DNA of 64,000 bases from the NCBI RefSeq assembly GCF_902809835.1, contig NZ_CADDWM010000001.1, forward strand, positions 1-64,000, given 5' to 3'. The DNA is from Agromyces sp. Marseille-P2726 (lineage in GTDB: Bacteria > Actinomycetota > Actinomycetes > Actinomycetales > Microbacteriaceae). Below, one piece after another: positions 18,584 through 26,444 of the stretch (the stretch's first letter is position 1; every line of letters begins with the position of its first letter). Position numbers and translations under genes: made by a program. Below the pieces are notes generated by a model. That model did no database searches. It was not told the DNA's origin and was given only the letters and a program-made list of their open reading frames with translations.

Positions 18584-19651
18584 ATGACCACGCTCGCACT
18601 CGGCATGCCGACGGTGCGGCGGTCGCCCGCCGAGGCCCCGCCGACTGACGGCCGGCCCGACGTGCCCGGGCTCATCGACCGCTTCGGCCGCGTCGCCCAC
18701 GACCTGCGGATCTCGATCACCTCGGCGTGCTCGCTGCGCTGCACCTACTGCATGCCGGCCGAGGGCCTGCCCGTCATCCCGCGCGACGAACTGCTCTCCG
18801 CGACCGAGATCGCGCGACTCGTCGGTATCGCCGTGCACGACCTCGGGGTCCGCGAGGTGCGGTTCACGGGCGGTGAGCCGCTCACCCGCGGCGACCTCGT
18901 CGACATCATCGCGTTGAGCGCTGCGGCAGCGCCCGGAACCCCGCTCTCCATGACCACCAACGGCATCGGACTCGATCGCTCGGCGCAGGCGCTGAAAGAC
19001 GCCGGCCTCGCGCGAGTCAACGTGTCGCTCGACACCCTCGATCGCGAGCACTTCACCCGCCTCACCCGGCGCGACCGCCTGCCCCGTGTGCTCGACGGCA
19101 TCGCCGCGGCCCACCGGGCCGGTCTCGGCCCGCTGAAGATCAACGCGGTCGCGATGCGCGAGACGCTGCACGATGCGCCGGCACTGCTCGCCTGGGCGAT
19201 CGACCACGGATGCCGCCTCCGCTTCATCGAGCAGATGCCACTCGATGCCGACGAGACATGGAAGCGCGACAACATGGTCGCCGCCGAAGAGCTGCTCGAG
19301 GTGCTTCGCACGCGGTTCACGCTGGAAGCGGCCGGACGCGACGACCCGTCGGCACCCGCCGAGGAGTGGCTCGTCGATGGCGGACCGGCCACGGGCGGCA
19401 TCATCGCGTCGGGGACCCGGTCGTTCTGCTCTGCGTGCGATCGCACCCGCCTGACGGCTGAGGGCACCGTGCGCTCGTGCCTGTTCGGCGACGACGAGAC
19501 CGACCTGCGTGGCATGCTGCGAGCCGGGGCGTCCGACGCCGAGCTCGCCGACCGGGGGCGGGCGGCCATGTGGGGGAAGCAGGCGGGCCACGGCATCGAC
19601 GCCGCCGACTTCGTGCGGCCCGCACGTTCGATGGGAGGAATCGGTGGTTGA
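18584..19651 (+). CDS. moaA: GTP 3',8-cyclase MoaA (radical SAM)
   Basis: A 355-residue enzyme for the first step of molybdopterin synthesis. Seen: radical [11 protein letters not shown] (Cys49, 53, 56), [19 protein letters not shown], and the second cluster motif [21 protein letters not shown]. The protein ends GGIGG, the double-Gly tail needed by MoaA. ATG 18584 follows GGAGG (18578-18582). Downstream moaD begins within its last codons. It lies next to narGHJI, whose product needs this cofactor. Confidence 0.96.
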   Translation: MTTLALGMPTVRRSPAEAPPTDGRPDVPGLIDRFGRVAHDLRISITSACSLRCTYCMPAEGLPVIPRDELLSATEIARLVGIAVHDLGVREVRFTGGEPLTRGDLVDIIALSAAAAPGTPLSMTTNGIGLDRSAQALKDAGLARVNVSLDTLDREHFTRLTRRDRLPRVLDGIAAAHRAGLGPLKINAVAMRETLHDAPALLAWAIDHGCRLRFIEQMPLDADETWKRDNMVAAEELLEVLRTRFTLEAAGRDDPSAPAEEWLVDGGPATGGIIASGTRSFCSACDRTRLTAEGTVRSCLFGDDETDLRGMLRAGASDAELADRGRAAMWGKQAGHGIDAADFVRPARSMGGIGG

Positions 19652-19964
19652 GGCATCCGTGGGCGAGGCATCCGTGGTCGAGGCATCCGTGGTCGAGGCA
19701 TCCGTGACGGCACGGACCGCAGTGCTGGTGCGCTATTTCGCCGCGGCGGCCGAGGCGGCCGGACTCGAGGAGGAGTCCCTGGCGACCGACGCCGCCGGCA
19801 CGACGGTCGGCGAGCTCAAGGAGTTCCTGGTCGCCCGCTACGGCCACGCGATGGCGCGGGTCGTCGCGAACGGTTCGTTCCTCGTCGACGGGGTCGTGCA
19901 CCGCGACAGTGCCGCCCCCCTCGGGGCGCAGGTGGACGTGCTGCCCCCCTTCGCCGGCGGTTGA
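19644..19964 (+). CDS. moaD: Molybdopterin synthase small subunit with tandem-repeat N-terminus
   Basis: A 106-residue ubiquitin-fold sulfur carrier; the C-terminal PPFAGG carries the Gly-Gly that becomes thiocarboxylated. Similarity begins around [19 protein letters not shown]. Odd: the start overlaps moaA and the first about 20 residues are V(V/G)EAS repeats encoded by four 15-bp units (GAGGCATCCGTGGTC-like, 19650-19708). Each unit holds an in-frame GTG, so starts at 19644, 19659, 19674, 19689 or 19704 are all possible. GTG 19644 is chosen because GGAGG (19634-19638) is 5 bp upstream; a later start would give a more normal length. Confidence 0.9.
   Translation: MVEASVGEASVVEASVVEASVTARTAVLVRYFAAAAEAAGLEEESLATDAAGTTVGELKEFLVARYGHAMARVVANGSFLVDGVVHRDSAAPLGAQVDVLPPFAGG
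19650..19708 (+). repeat. 15-bp tandem repeat at the 5' end of moaD
   Basis: Four tandem units of GAGGCATCCGTGGTC, with GTGGGC in the first and GTGACG in the last. Copies are almost identical, which suggests recent slippage. Each unit contains GCATCC, a word common throughout this window. Confidence 0.85.
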
Positions 19965-19976
19965 GCGGCGAAGGGG
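19946..19976 (+). terminator. Hairpin overlapping the end of moaD
   Basis: CCCCTTCGCC (19946-19955) and GGCGAAGGGG (19967-19976) form a perfect 10-bp stem with an 11-nt loop that contains the moaD Gly-Gly codons and stop. There is no U-tract. It lies between two convergent genes, so it may end transcription from either side. Confidence 0.5.
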
Positions 19977-19985
19977 AGCCGACGA

Positions 19986-20856
19986 TCAGGCCGCGATCCG
20001 GCCCTTGACGAGGGCGGCGATCGTGGTCTCGATCGGCGTGTCGACGTCGATCGCGCGTTCCGCGCGAGGTGCGAGCAGCCCGCTCGCGTCGGCGCGGTAG
20101 AGCGCGGCGAGGCTCTCGGCCGCGTGCGGACGGAATCCGGCGTCGGTCAGCGCGGGCACCCACGCGTCCTCGGGAAGCACGACCACGTCGAGTTCCCGTC
20201 CGAGCGCCGATCCGAGCACGCGCGCGACCTCCCGCTCGGAATACGCAGGCCCGCGCACGTCGATCGCCGCACCCGCGGCATCCGGCGACCTCAGCGCCCG
20301 GGCGGCCGCGACCCCGAGGTCGCGGGTGGCCACCATCGGAACGGGGATGTCGGCCGACGCGGCGAAGACCGGGTACACGCCGGCGCGCGCCGCCTCGATG
20401 AGATCGCCGACCTTCTCCTGGAAGTGCCCCGACCGGAGTGCGGTCAGCACGGTTCCCGTCGACCACAGGGCCTGCTCCATTCGGTGCAGACCCGAGATGG
20501 GGCCGGTTCCCTCGGCGAGGTCGGCTCCCCCGGCCGAGAGCATCACGACGTGCGGAACACCGCTGTCGGCGACCGCCCCCGCCACCGATGCCGTGATCAC
20601 GTCGGCGTAGGCGTCGAGGTCGTCGACCGTGAGGTCGAACGGGAGGAGCGCGAAGAAGCCGTCGCACCCCTCGATCGCCCGCTGCAGCGCTCGTCGATCG
20701 GGCGAGGTCGACGACGCGGGCCTCGGCGCCCTGCCGGATCCATTCCGCGGCACGTCGGTGGTCTCGAACGAGGACCCGCACCGCCGCGCCCTCGGCGAGC
20801 AGCTCGCGTGCCGTTGCCGATCCGACGCGTCCCGTTGCTCCTGCTACTGCATACAT
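19986..20856 (-). pseudogene. NmrA-like NAD(P)-binding protein, single-base frameshift
   Basis: The 5' part reads MYAVAGATGRVGSATARELL (Rossmann GATGRVG) up to EARVVDLA. The rest, ALQRAIEGCDGFFALLPFDL to the end IAALVKGRIAA, is in another frame. The two halves join if one base of the GGG at 20700-20702 (CCC on the coding strand) is removed, giving about 289 residues, a normal NmrA/HSCARG-like length. The span of 871 bp confirms one extra base. It could be a real pseudogene or a sequencing error in a GC-rich run. It is divergent from an AraC regulator that probably controls it. Confidence 0.8.
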
Positions 20857-20998
20857 GTTCCACTCCTTCATCGAGGTTGTTCGTGCAACCGACGGTAGGA
20901 GGACCCGAGCGGTCGCACCATGCCGGAAGATCCGCGATCCTTGCTCATTCGTCCAGCGCTCGAGGACGTTCGATGAGGACAGCGGGCAGAATCGAGGT
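20857..20998. promoter_or_regulatory. Divergent promoter region, NmrA-like gene and AraC regulator
   Basis: A 142-bp gap between divergent genes. A ribosome site (GAAGGAGT on the minus strand) precedes the NmrA-like gene. No clear operator is seen. Confidence 0.3.
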
Positions 20999-21973
20999 AT
21001 GGATGCCACACCACCGTGGGAAGGCCGCGACCGCATCGCGCGAGTCCTGCAGACGCTGCGGATGCGCGGGGTCTTCTACTGCCGGTCCGAGCTCACCGAG
21101 CCGTGGGGCCTGGAGATGCCGGCGATCGCCGACTCGGTGAGCTTCCACGTGCCGACGACCGGCTCGTGCTGGCTGCGCGTCGACGGCGCCGACCCCGTGG
21201 AGCTCCGGGCCGGCGACCTTGCGCTCGTGCCCCGCGGCCGTGGCCACGACATCATGAGTGCGCCCGGCATCGGGCCGTCACCCCGAGTGGATCGGCTTCC
21301 GCAGCAGTACCTGGGCCCGCACTACTCGGTGCTCCGGCACGGCGGGGGCGGGCGGGCGACGCGTCTGATCTGCGGGATCGTCGCGTTCGATGACCCTGCC
21401 GCCCGCGAACTGGTCCGCGGACTGCCGAGCGTGCTGACGGTGCGCGGCGATGCGCCCGCCATGGCGTCGTCGATCCGCGACACCCTCCGACTCATGGCCG
21501 ACGAGCTCACCCGCGCCCAGCCCGGCGCGGAGGCGGTGGCGACGCGGCTCGCCGACGTCCTCGTCGTGCAGGCCATCCGCGCCTGGCTGTCAGATGATCC
21601 CACCGGTCGCGACGGCTGGCTGCTGGCGCTGCAGGACGACCGGATCGGCCGCGCGCTCGAGGCGATGCACGCCGAACCCGGCCGCGACTGGAGCCTCGAA
21701 CAGCTCGCACGCGCAGCCACGATGTCGCGGTCCTCGTTCAGCGCGCGATTCTCGGGGATGCTGGGCGAGGCGCCGATGGCCTACCTGACGCGCTGGCGCA
21801 TGACCGTCGCGGCAGGCCGGTTGCGCGATGATCATGCCACGGTGGCACAGGTCGCCGCCGAACTGGGCTACCAGTCGGAGGCGGCCTTCACCCGAGCGTT
21901 CGCCCGCACGATGGGAACGACGCCGGGTGCGGTGCGCCGGCAAGCGCTCTCGGCGTCGAGCGCCGCCGTCTGA
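20999..21973 (+). CDS. AraC-family transcriptional regulator
   Basis: A 324-residue regulator. Seen: an N-terminal cupin-type sensing domain (AraC_binding_2-like, VSFHVPTTGSCWLRVDG, ELRAGDLALVPRGRGH) and a C-terminal double HTH from about residue 220 (WSLEQLARAATMSRSSFSAR, then VAQVAAELGYQSEAAFTRAF). ATG 20999 chosen because homology starts at MDATPPWEGRDRIARVLQTLR. Known: relatives often control a divergent oxidoreductase gene, here the frameshifted NmrA-like gene, so its target may be lost. Confidence 0.9.
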   Translation: MDATPPWEGRDRIARVLQTLRMRGVFYCRSELTEPWGLEMPAIADSVSFHVPTTGSCWLRVDGADPVELRAGDLALVPRGRGHDIMSAPGIGPSPRVDRLPQQYLGPHYSVLRHGGGGRATRLICGIVAFDDPAARELVRGLPSVLTVRGDAPAMASSIRDTLRLMADELTRAQPGAEAVATRLADVLVVQAIRAWLSDDPTGRDGWLLALQDDRIGRALEAMHAEPGRDWSLEQLARAATMSRSSFSARFSGMLGEAPMAYLTRWRMTVAAGRLRDDHATVAQVAAELGYQSEAAFTRAFARTMGTTPGAVRRQALSASSAAV

Positions 21974-21988
21974 GTCGGAGCGCCTGAG

Positions 21989-22408
21989 TCAGAGGTTGAC
22001 CCACTCCGTGGTGCCGCCCTCGAGGTGCTGGCGCTTCCAGATCGGCGTGCGCTCCTTGATGCGGTCCACGAGCAGCGCGCACGCCGCGAACGCCTCGGCA
22101 CGGTGCGGGGCGGCGACGGATGCCACGAGCGCGACATCCCCGATCGTGAGCGCCCCCACCCGGTGCGCGGCGGCGACGCGAAGCCCGGTCTCGCGGGCGA
22201 CCTGGACGCACGTCTCGCGGAGGAAGCGCTCGGCCTCGGGGTGCGCCTCGTAGTCGAGCGCGGTGACGGATGCGCCGTGGTCGTGATCGCGGATGATCCC
22301 CTCGAACGTCACGACGGCGCCATCCTGCCGCGTGGTCACGAACGCCTCGATCGCCGACCGGACGATGCGCTCGGACGTCACCAGCGCGAGGACCTCGGGT
22401 TCAGTCAT
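21989..22408 (-). CDS. moaE: Molybdopterin synthase large subunit
   Basis: A 139-residue protein; with thiocarboxylated MoaD it converts cPMP to molybdopterin. Seen: GAVVTFEGIIRDHDHG, LDYEAHPEAERFLRE, HRVGALTIGDVALVASVAAPHR and the C-terminal TPIWKRQHLEGGTTEWV with catalytic Lys residues. Its ATG overlaps the end of the moaC/mog fusion by 8 bp. It is last in the moeB-moeA-moaC/mog-moaE unit. Confidence 0.96.
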   Translation of the reverse strand: MTEPEVLALVTSERIVRSAIEAFVTTRQDGAVVTFEGIIRDHDHGASVTALDYEAHPEAERFLRETCVQVARETGLRVAAAHRVGALTIGDVALVASVAAPHRAEAFAACALLVDRIKERTPIWKRQHLEGGTTEWVNL

Positions 22409-23483
22409 CCGACGCCTCCTCATCCGCTGACGCCGCCTCGGCCATGTCGGCCTCGGGCACCGAGGTGTCGCGCGGCCCGTGGTCGCCGCCCGCGACCTGG
22501 TCGAGCAGGTGGGGGAGCAGGTCGTCGAGCACCCGGAGCCCGTCGGCCACGCCACCACGCGAGCCGGGCAGGTTCACGACCACGGTGCGTCCGGCGACCC
22601 CGGCGAGCGCGCGGCTCAGCGCGGCAGTCGGCGTGGCGACGCGTCCCGCGCTGCGGATGGCCTCGGCCACGCCGGGCAGGTCGCGATCGAGCACGGCGAG
22701 CGTCGCCTCGGGGGTCTCGTCGCCGGGGTTCACGCCGGTGCCGCCGGTGGTGATGAGCACGGCCGGCGACCCCGCGACCGCGCGGCGCATCGCGTCGGAC
22801 ACGTCGGCGTCGGCGACGACCACCGGCTCGCCGGGGTCGAATCCGCGTTCGCGAAGCCAGGCGGCGATGACCGGTCCGGTGAGGTCGTCGGCCACTCCCT
22901 CGGCGGCTCGTGTCGAGACCACGAGCACGGTCGCCGATCCCGCGGGTCGAGGAGCGCCCGCCGCAGCCGGTCGCGTCTCGAAACCCGCCTCGTCCTCGCC
23001 ACCCGACCCCGCGGCATCCGCTCGCCAGACCCCGCCCTTGCCGCCCCGCTTCTCGACGAGCCGGATGCCGCCGAGCTGTGCCGCCGGGTCGACGGCCTTC
23101 CCCATGTCGTGCAGGGTGAGGCCGGCGAGCGCGACCGCGGTGAGCGCCTCCATCTCGACGCCGGTACGCGCGGTCGTCGACGCGGTCGCCCGGATGGTCA
23201 CGGCGGCCTCCTCGAAGCCGAAGTCGATCGACACCGCGTCGAGGGGCACGATGTGCGCGAGCGGAATGAGCTCGCTCGTGCGCTTGGCCGCCGAGATGCC
23301 GGCGATGCGAGCGGTCGGCAGCACGTCGGCCTTCTTCAGGCCGTCGCTGCGGACGAGCGCGACGACCTCGGCGGTCGTGTCGAGGCGGCCCTCGGCGATG
23401 GCGACCCGGCGGGTCACGGGCTTGGCGCCGACGTCGACCATGCGAGCACGGCCGTCGTCGTCGAGGTGGGTGAGCGAGGTCAT
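22401..23483 (-). CDS. moaC: MoaC-MogA/MoaB fusion protein
   Basis: A 360-residue bifunctional Moco protein. Residues about 1-155 are MoaC (cPMP synthase: LTHLDDDGRARMVDVGAKP, ARIAGISAAKRTSELIPLAH, GVEMEALTAVALAGLTLHDMGK). Residues about 185-330 are MogA/MoaB, which adenylylates MPT (TTGGTGVNPGDETPEAT, LPGSRGGVADGL). The linker, residues 166-181, matches a short copy of the dispersed repeat (FETRPAAAGAPRPAG). Start ATG 23481-23483 overlaps the moeA stop (ATGA). MoaCB fusions are known in some actinobacteria. The acidic C-terminal tail is extra. Confidence 0.94.
   Translation of the reverse strand: MTSLTHLDDDGRARMVDVGAKPVTRRVAIAEGRLDTTAEVVALVRSDGLKKADVLPTARIAGISAAKRTSELIPLAHIVPLDAVSIDFGFEEAAVTIRATASTTARTGVEMEALTAVALAGLTLHDMGKAVDPAAQLGGIRLVEKRGGKGGVWRADAAGSGGEDEAGFETRPAAAGAPRPAGSATVLVVSTRAAEGVADDLTGPVIAAWLRERGFDPGEPVVVADADVSDAMRRAVAGSPAVLITTGGTGVNPGDETPEATLAVLDRDLPGVAEAIRSAGRVATPTAALSRALAGVAGRTVVVNLPGSRGGVADGLRVLDDLLPHLLDQVAGGDHGPRDTSVPEADMAEAASADEEASDD
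22942..22988 (-). repeat. Short dispersed repeat in the moaC/mog linker
   Basis: GCGGGTCGAGGAGCGCCC at one end and GCGTCTCGAAACCCGC at the other, the outer GCGGGT/ACCCGC pairing. It is the GAGGAG variant of the repeat, in frame with the fusion gene. Confidence 0.7.
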
Positions 23484-24682
23484 AGTTCCACGGTATCCAC
23501 GAGCGCGCCCGCGTCGAGGACTTCGACCTCTTCGGGCACGACGATGAGCAGGTCGGATGCCGCGAGCGCCGCCACGAGGTGCGATCCGGGCCCACCGACC
23601 ACGACCACCCGGCCGTCGGCGGTGCGGCGGCCGCGCAGGAACTGGCGCTTGCCGGCGACCGACCGCAGCGGCTCCGCGAGCTCGAGCCGCGCGTGCTCCG
23701 CTGGTGGGAGCCCGGCGATCGCCCGCATCGTTGGAGCGACGAACAGCTCGAACGAGAGTTGCGCACTCACCGGATTGCCCGGGAACCCGATGACCGGCAT
23801 GCCGCGATACGCGCCCGCCGCCTGCGGCCCGCCCGGCTGCATCGCCACGGTGCCGACCCACCCGCCGAGCGGCACCACCACCTCGCGGACCACCTCGTAG
23901 GCGCCCATCGAGACGCCGCCGCTCGTCAGCACCAGTTCGGCACCGGCGTCATGGGCGGCATCGAGTTCGCCCCGCAGCCGGTTCGCATCGTCGCGGACCC
24001 GCCCCTCGTGCACGACCACCGCGCCGGCCGCGCGCACCGCAGCGACGAGTGCGACGCCGTTCGCGTCGGGGATCTCCCCCGGGCCGAGCGCCTCGCCCGG
24101 CGCCACCAGTTCGCTGCCGGTGCTGATGACCGCGACCCGCACGCGCTCGCGCACCAACACATGGGTGAGGCCGGATGCCGCGACCGCCGCGAGATGGCGC
24201 GACGCGAGCCGGATGCCGGCAGGCAGCACGTCCTCGCCGGCGGCGAGGTCGGAACCGGCCTCGCGCACGTACTCCCCCGCCCGTCGAGGACGCAGGACGA
24301 GCACACCGACCACGTCGCCACCGACCGGCTCGGTGTCCTCGACGGGCACGACCGCGTCGGCACCGTCGGGCAGCATCGCGCCGGTCATGATGCGCGCGGC
24401 CGTGCCGGGCACGAGCGGTGCCGGCACTCCGGGCGCCGCGGCGATCTCGCCGACGATCGGCAACGAGACCGGGGCATCCGTCACGTCATCGGCACGCACC
24501 GCGAAGCCGTCCATCTGCGAATTGCGGAAGGGAGGCAGGGCGACCGGCGACTCCACGGGCGACGCGGTGATGCGACCGAGCGCGCCGGCCAGCGCGACCC
24601 GCTCCGTCGGACGAGCCCCGAGCCCTGCGAGCAGTGACCGCACGAAGGCGGCGTGCTCGTCGACCGGGATGCGGTCGGTCAT
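23480..24682 (-). CDS. moeA: Molybdopterin molybdotransferase MoeA (copy 2)
   Basis: A 400-residue protein with PPFRNSQMDGFAVR, MTGAMLPDGADAVVPVED, STGSELVAPGEALG, SGGVSMGAYEVV and GFPGNPVSAQLSFELF, so all MoeA blocks are present. It differs clearly from the copy at 6.2 kb, so it is a paralogue, not a recent duplicate. ATG 24680-24682 directly abuts the moeB stop; the 3' end overlaps moaC/mog. Known: paired MoeA proteins may serve different Mo enzymes; which serves NarG is not known. Confidence 0.95.
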   Translation of the reverse strand: MTDRIPVDEHAAFVRSLLAGLGARPTERVALAGALGRITASPVESPVALPPFRNSQMDGFAVRADDVTDAPVSLPIVGEIAAAPGVPAPLVPGTAARIMTGAMLPDGADAVVPVEDTEPVGGDVVGVLVLRPRRAGEYVREAGSDLAAGEDVLPAGIRLASRHLAAVAASGLTHVLVRERVRVAVISTGSELVAPGEALGPGEIPDANGVALVAAVRAAGAVVVHEGRVRDDANRLRGELDAAHDAGAELVLTSGGVSMGAYEVVREVVVPLGGWVGTVAMQPGGPQAAGAYRGMPVIGFPGNPVSAQLSFELFVAPTMRAIAGLPPAEHARLELAEPLRSVAGKRQFLRGRRTADGRVVVVGGPGSHLVAALAASDLLIVVPEEVEVLDAGALVDTVEL

Positions 24683-25926
24683 CAGTACCGCGCGACGTTC
24701 GGGTCGACGGTGCGCGACCACGCCTCGATTCCGCCCGCGAGATGCCTCGCGTTCGAGATTCCGGCCGCGTCGAGCAGGTCGAGGGCGCGTGCCGAGCGGA
24801 CCCCGTGGTGGCAGTATGCGATGACGGATGCCGCGCCGCGGAGTTCCACGGCGCGGGCGCCGAGCTCTCCCAACGGGATCAGCGTCGAACCCGGGATCGA
24901 CGCGATCTCGGCCTCCCACGGCTCGCGCACGTCGAGGAGGAGCGGAGCGTCGTCGCGCTCGAGCTCGGCCGCCACCTCCTCGGCCGACATGTCACGCGAT
25001 CTCGTGGGTCGGGCCACTGCTGCGGGTCGAGGAGCGCCCGGCGTAGCCGCCCCTGCGGGTCGAGGAGCCGGCGCAGCCGCCCCTGCGGGTCGAGGAGCGC
25101 CCGGCGTAGCCGGCCCTGCGGGTCGAGGAGCGCCCGGCGTAGCCGCCTCTGCGGGTCGAGGAGCGCCCGGCGTAGCCGGACGCGTCTCGAGACCCACCCC
25201 CGTTTCCGCGCGCCGATACACGATCTCGCGCGTACGCCCGGTCAGGCCGTCGAACACGGCGACCCTTCCGAGGAGCGGCTCGCCCACGCCCGTCAGCAGC
25301 TTCAGCGCTTCGCCCGCCATGAGACCGCCCGTCACCGTGCACACGGTGGGCATGATGCCGTCGATCTCGCAGCTCAGGCCGCCGTCGGCGGGCGGCTCGG
25401 GGAAGAGATCGCGGTACGAGATGCCGTGCGCGTCCCAGGCGACGCCGACCTGTCCTGAGAACCGGGCGGCGGATCCCCACACGAGCGGAATCCCGAGACG
25501 GGACGCCGCGGCATCCGCTGCATACGTCGTGGACAGGTCGTCGGTGCCGTCGACGATGAGCTCGGCCCCGGCGAGGATGTCGGCGGCGTTCGGGGCGTGG
25601 ACCCGCCTCGCCAGAGTGACGACATCGGTGTCGGGGGAGAGGGCGGCTGCGGCATCCGCTGCCGAATCGACCTTGGGGCGGCCGATGTCGGCGGGCATGT
25701 GGATGGTCTGGCGGTGCAGGTTCGTGAGGTCGACGTCGTCGTCGTCGACGAGCACCAGGGTGCCGACGCCGGCGGCGACCAGGGCCGGCACGACGAAGCT
25801 GCCGAGCCCGCCGGCTCCGAGCACGACGACGCGCGCCTCGGCGAGTCTGCGCTGGGCGTCGGGGCCCCATCCCGGCAGCACGCGCTGGCGGGCGTAGCGG
25901 GGCGAGTCGGGGTCGATCGGGGCCAT
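24682..25926 (-). CDS. moeB: MoeZ-type MoeB: adenylyltransferase fused to rhodanese, with repeat linker
   Basis: A 414-residue protein that adenylylates the MoaD C-terminus and supplies sulfur. Residues 1-240 are a ThiF/MoeB E1-like domain (YARQRVLPGWG, GAGGLGS at 37-43, VDDDDVDLTNLHRQ, DGTDDLSTTYAAD). Residues about 310-414 are rhodanese with AYCHHGVRS (active Cys about 372). Odd: residues about 245-304 are five 10-11-residue units (ATPGAPRPAGA-like) encoded by a tandem expansion of the dispersed repeat, exactly between the domains. Zinc CxxC pairs of E. coli MoeB are not intact. It starts the moeB-moeA-moaC/mog-moaE unit. Confidence 0.93.
   Translation of the reverse strand: MAPIDPDSPRYARQRVLPGWGPDAQRRLAEARVVVLGAGGLGSFVVPALVAAGVGTLVLVDDDDVDLTNLHRQTIHMPADIGRPKVDSAADAAAALSPDTDVVTLARRVHAPNAADILAGAELIVDGTDDLSTTYAADAAASRLGIPLVWGSAARFSGQVGVAWDAHGISYRDLFPEPPADGGLSCEIDGIMPTVCTVTGGLMAGEALKLLTGVGEPLLGRVAVFDGLTGRTREIVYRRAETGVGLETRPATPGAPRPAEAATPGAPRPAGPATPGAPRPAGAAAPAPRPAGAATPGAPRPAAVARPTRSRDMSAEEVAAELERDDAPLLLDVREPWEAEIASIPGSTLIPLGELGARAVELRGAASVIAYCHHGVRSARALDLLDAAGISNARHLAGGIEAWSRTVDPNVARY
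25018..25195 (-). repeat. 33-bp tandem expansion of the dispersed repeat inside moeB
   Basis: Five units of CTGCGGGTCGAGGAGCGCCC followed by GGCGTAGCCGCC-like sequence (33 bp, one shortened to about 30 bp), ending in GGACGCGTCTCGAGACC, which restores the full repeat end. Unit length is a multiple of three, so the frame is kept. Confidence 0.88.
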
Positions 25927-26001
25927 GCCTCGATTCTCTCAGGCTTTACGGGGGAGCATCCTCGGGCGTCGGCTCGCCGCTTTCGCGGCTATGCTACCGG
26001 C

Positions 26002-26031
26002 ATGGACACGCATGTGCGGATGCAGCCGTGA
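26002..26031 (+). CDS. Possible 9-residue leader peptide before the HTH-TOBE gene
   Basis: ATG 26002 to TGA 26029-26031 encodes MDTHVRMQP. Its stop overlaps the GTG start (26028) of the regulator as GTGA, the same coupling seen between real genes in this window. A TATGCT (25990-25995) just upstream could be a -10 box. It may be a coupling leader or chance. Confidence 0.35.
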   Translation: MDTHVRMQP

Positions 26032-26444
26032 CGCGGTTCCGCATCAGCGAGGCGGCCGCTCTACTCGGCGTCAGCGACGACACCGTACGCCGCTGGTCCG
26101 CTCAGGGCCGCCTCGCAACCACGCGCGGTGCGAACGGCATGCTCGTCGTCGAGGGCACCGACCTGGTGCCGCTCATGGCCGAGGCCGGCACGGGCACCGC
26201 GCTCGCGGAGGCGTTCCCGCTTGCCCGCGCGTCGGCCCGCAACCGGTTCGTCGGACTCGTCATCCGGGTACAGCGCGACGGCGTCATGGCGCAGGTCGAC
26301 CTGCAGGCCGGGCCGTTCCGGGTCGTCTCGCTCATGAGCCGGGAGGCCGCCGACCAGCTCGGCCTCGAGCCCGGCATGCTGGCGGCCGCGAGCGTCAAGG
26401 CGACGAACGTCGCCATCGAACTGCCGCCGGGGTCCGGCACATGA
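26028..26444 (+). CDS. HTH-TOBE molybdate-responsive regulator
   Basis: A 138-residue protein. Seen: an N-terminal excisionase/MerR-like HTH (FRISEAAALLGVSDDTVRRW) and a C-terminal mop/TOBE domain (ARNRFVGLVIRVQRDGVMAQVDLQAG, then VKATNVAIEL) that binds molybdate in ModE and Mop proteins. Start GTG 26028. The modA start overlaps its stop (ATGA). Likely senses molybdate and controls modABC or Moco genes; the DNA site is not evident. Confidence 0.88.
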   Translation: MTRFRISEAAALLGVSDDTVRRWSAQGRLATTRGANGMLVVEGTDLVPLMAEAGTGTALAEAFPLARASARNRFVGLVIRVQRDGVMAQVDLQAGPFRVVSLMSREAADQLGLEPGMLAAASVKATNVAIELPPGSGT

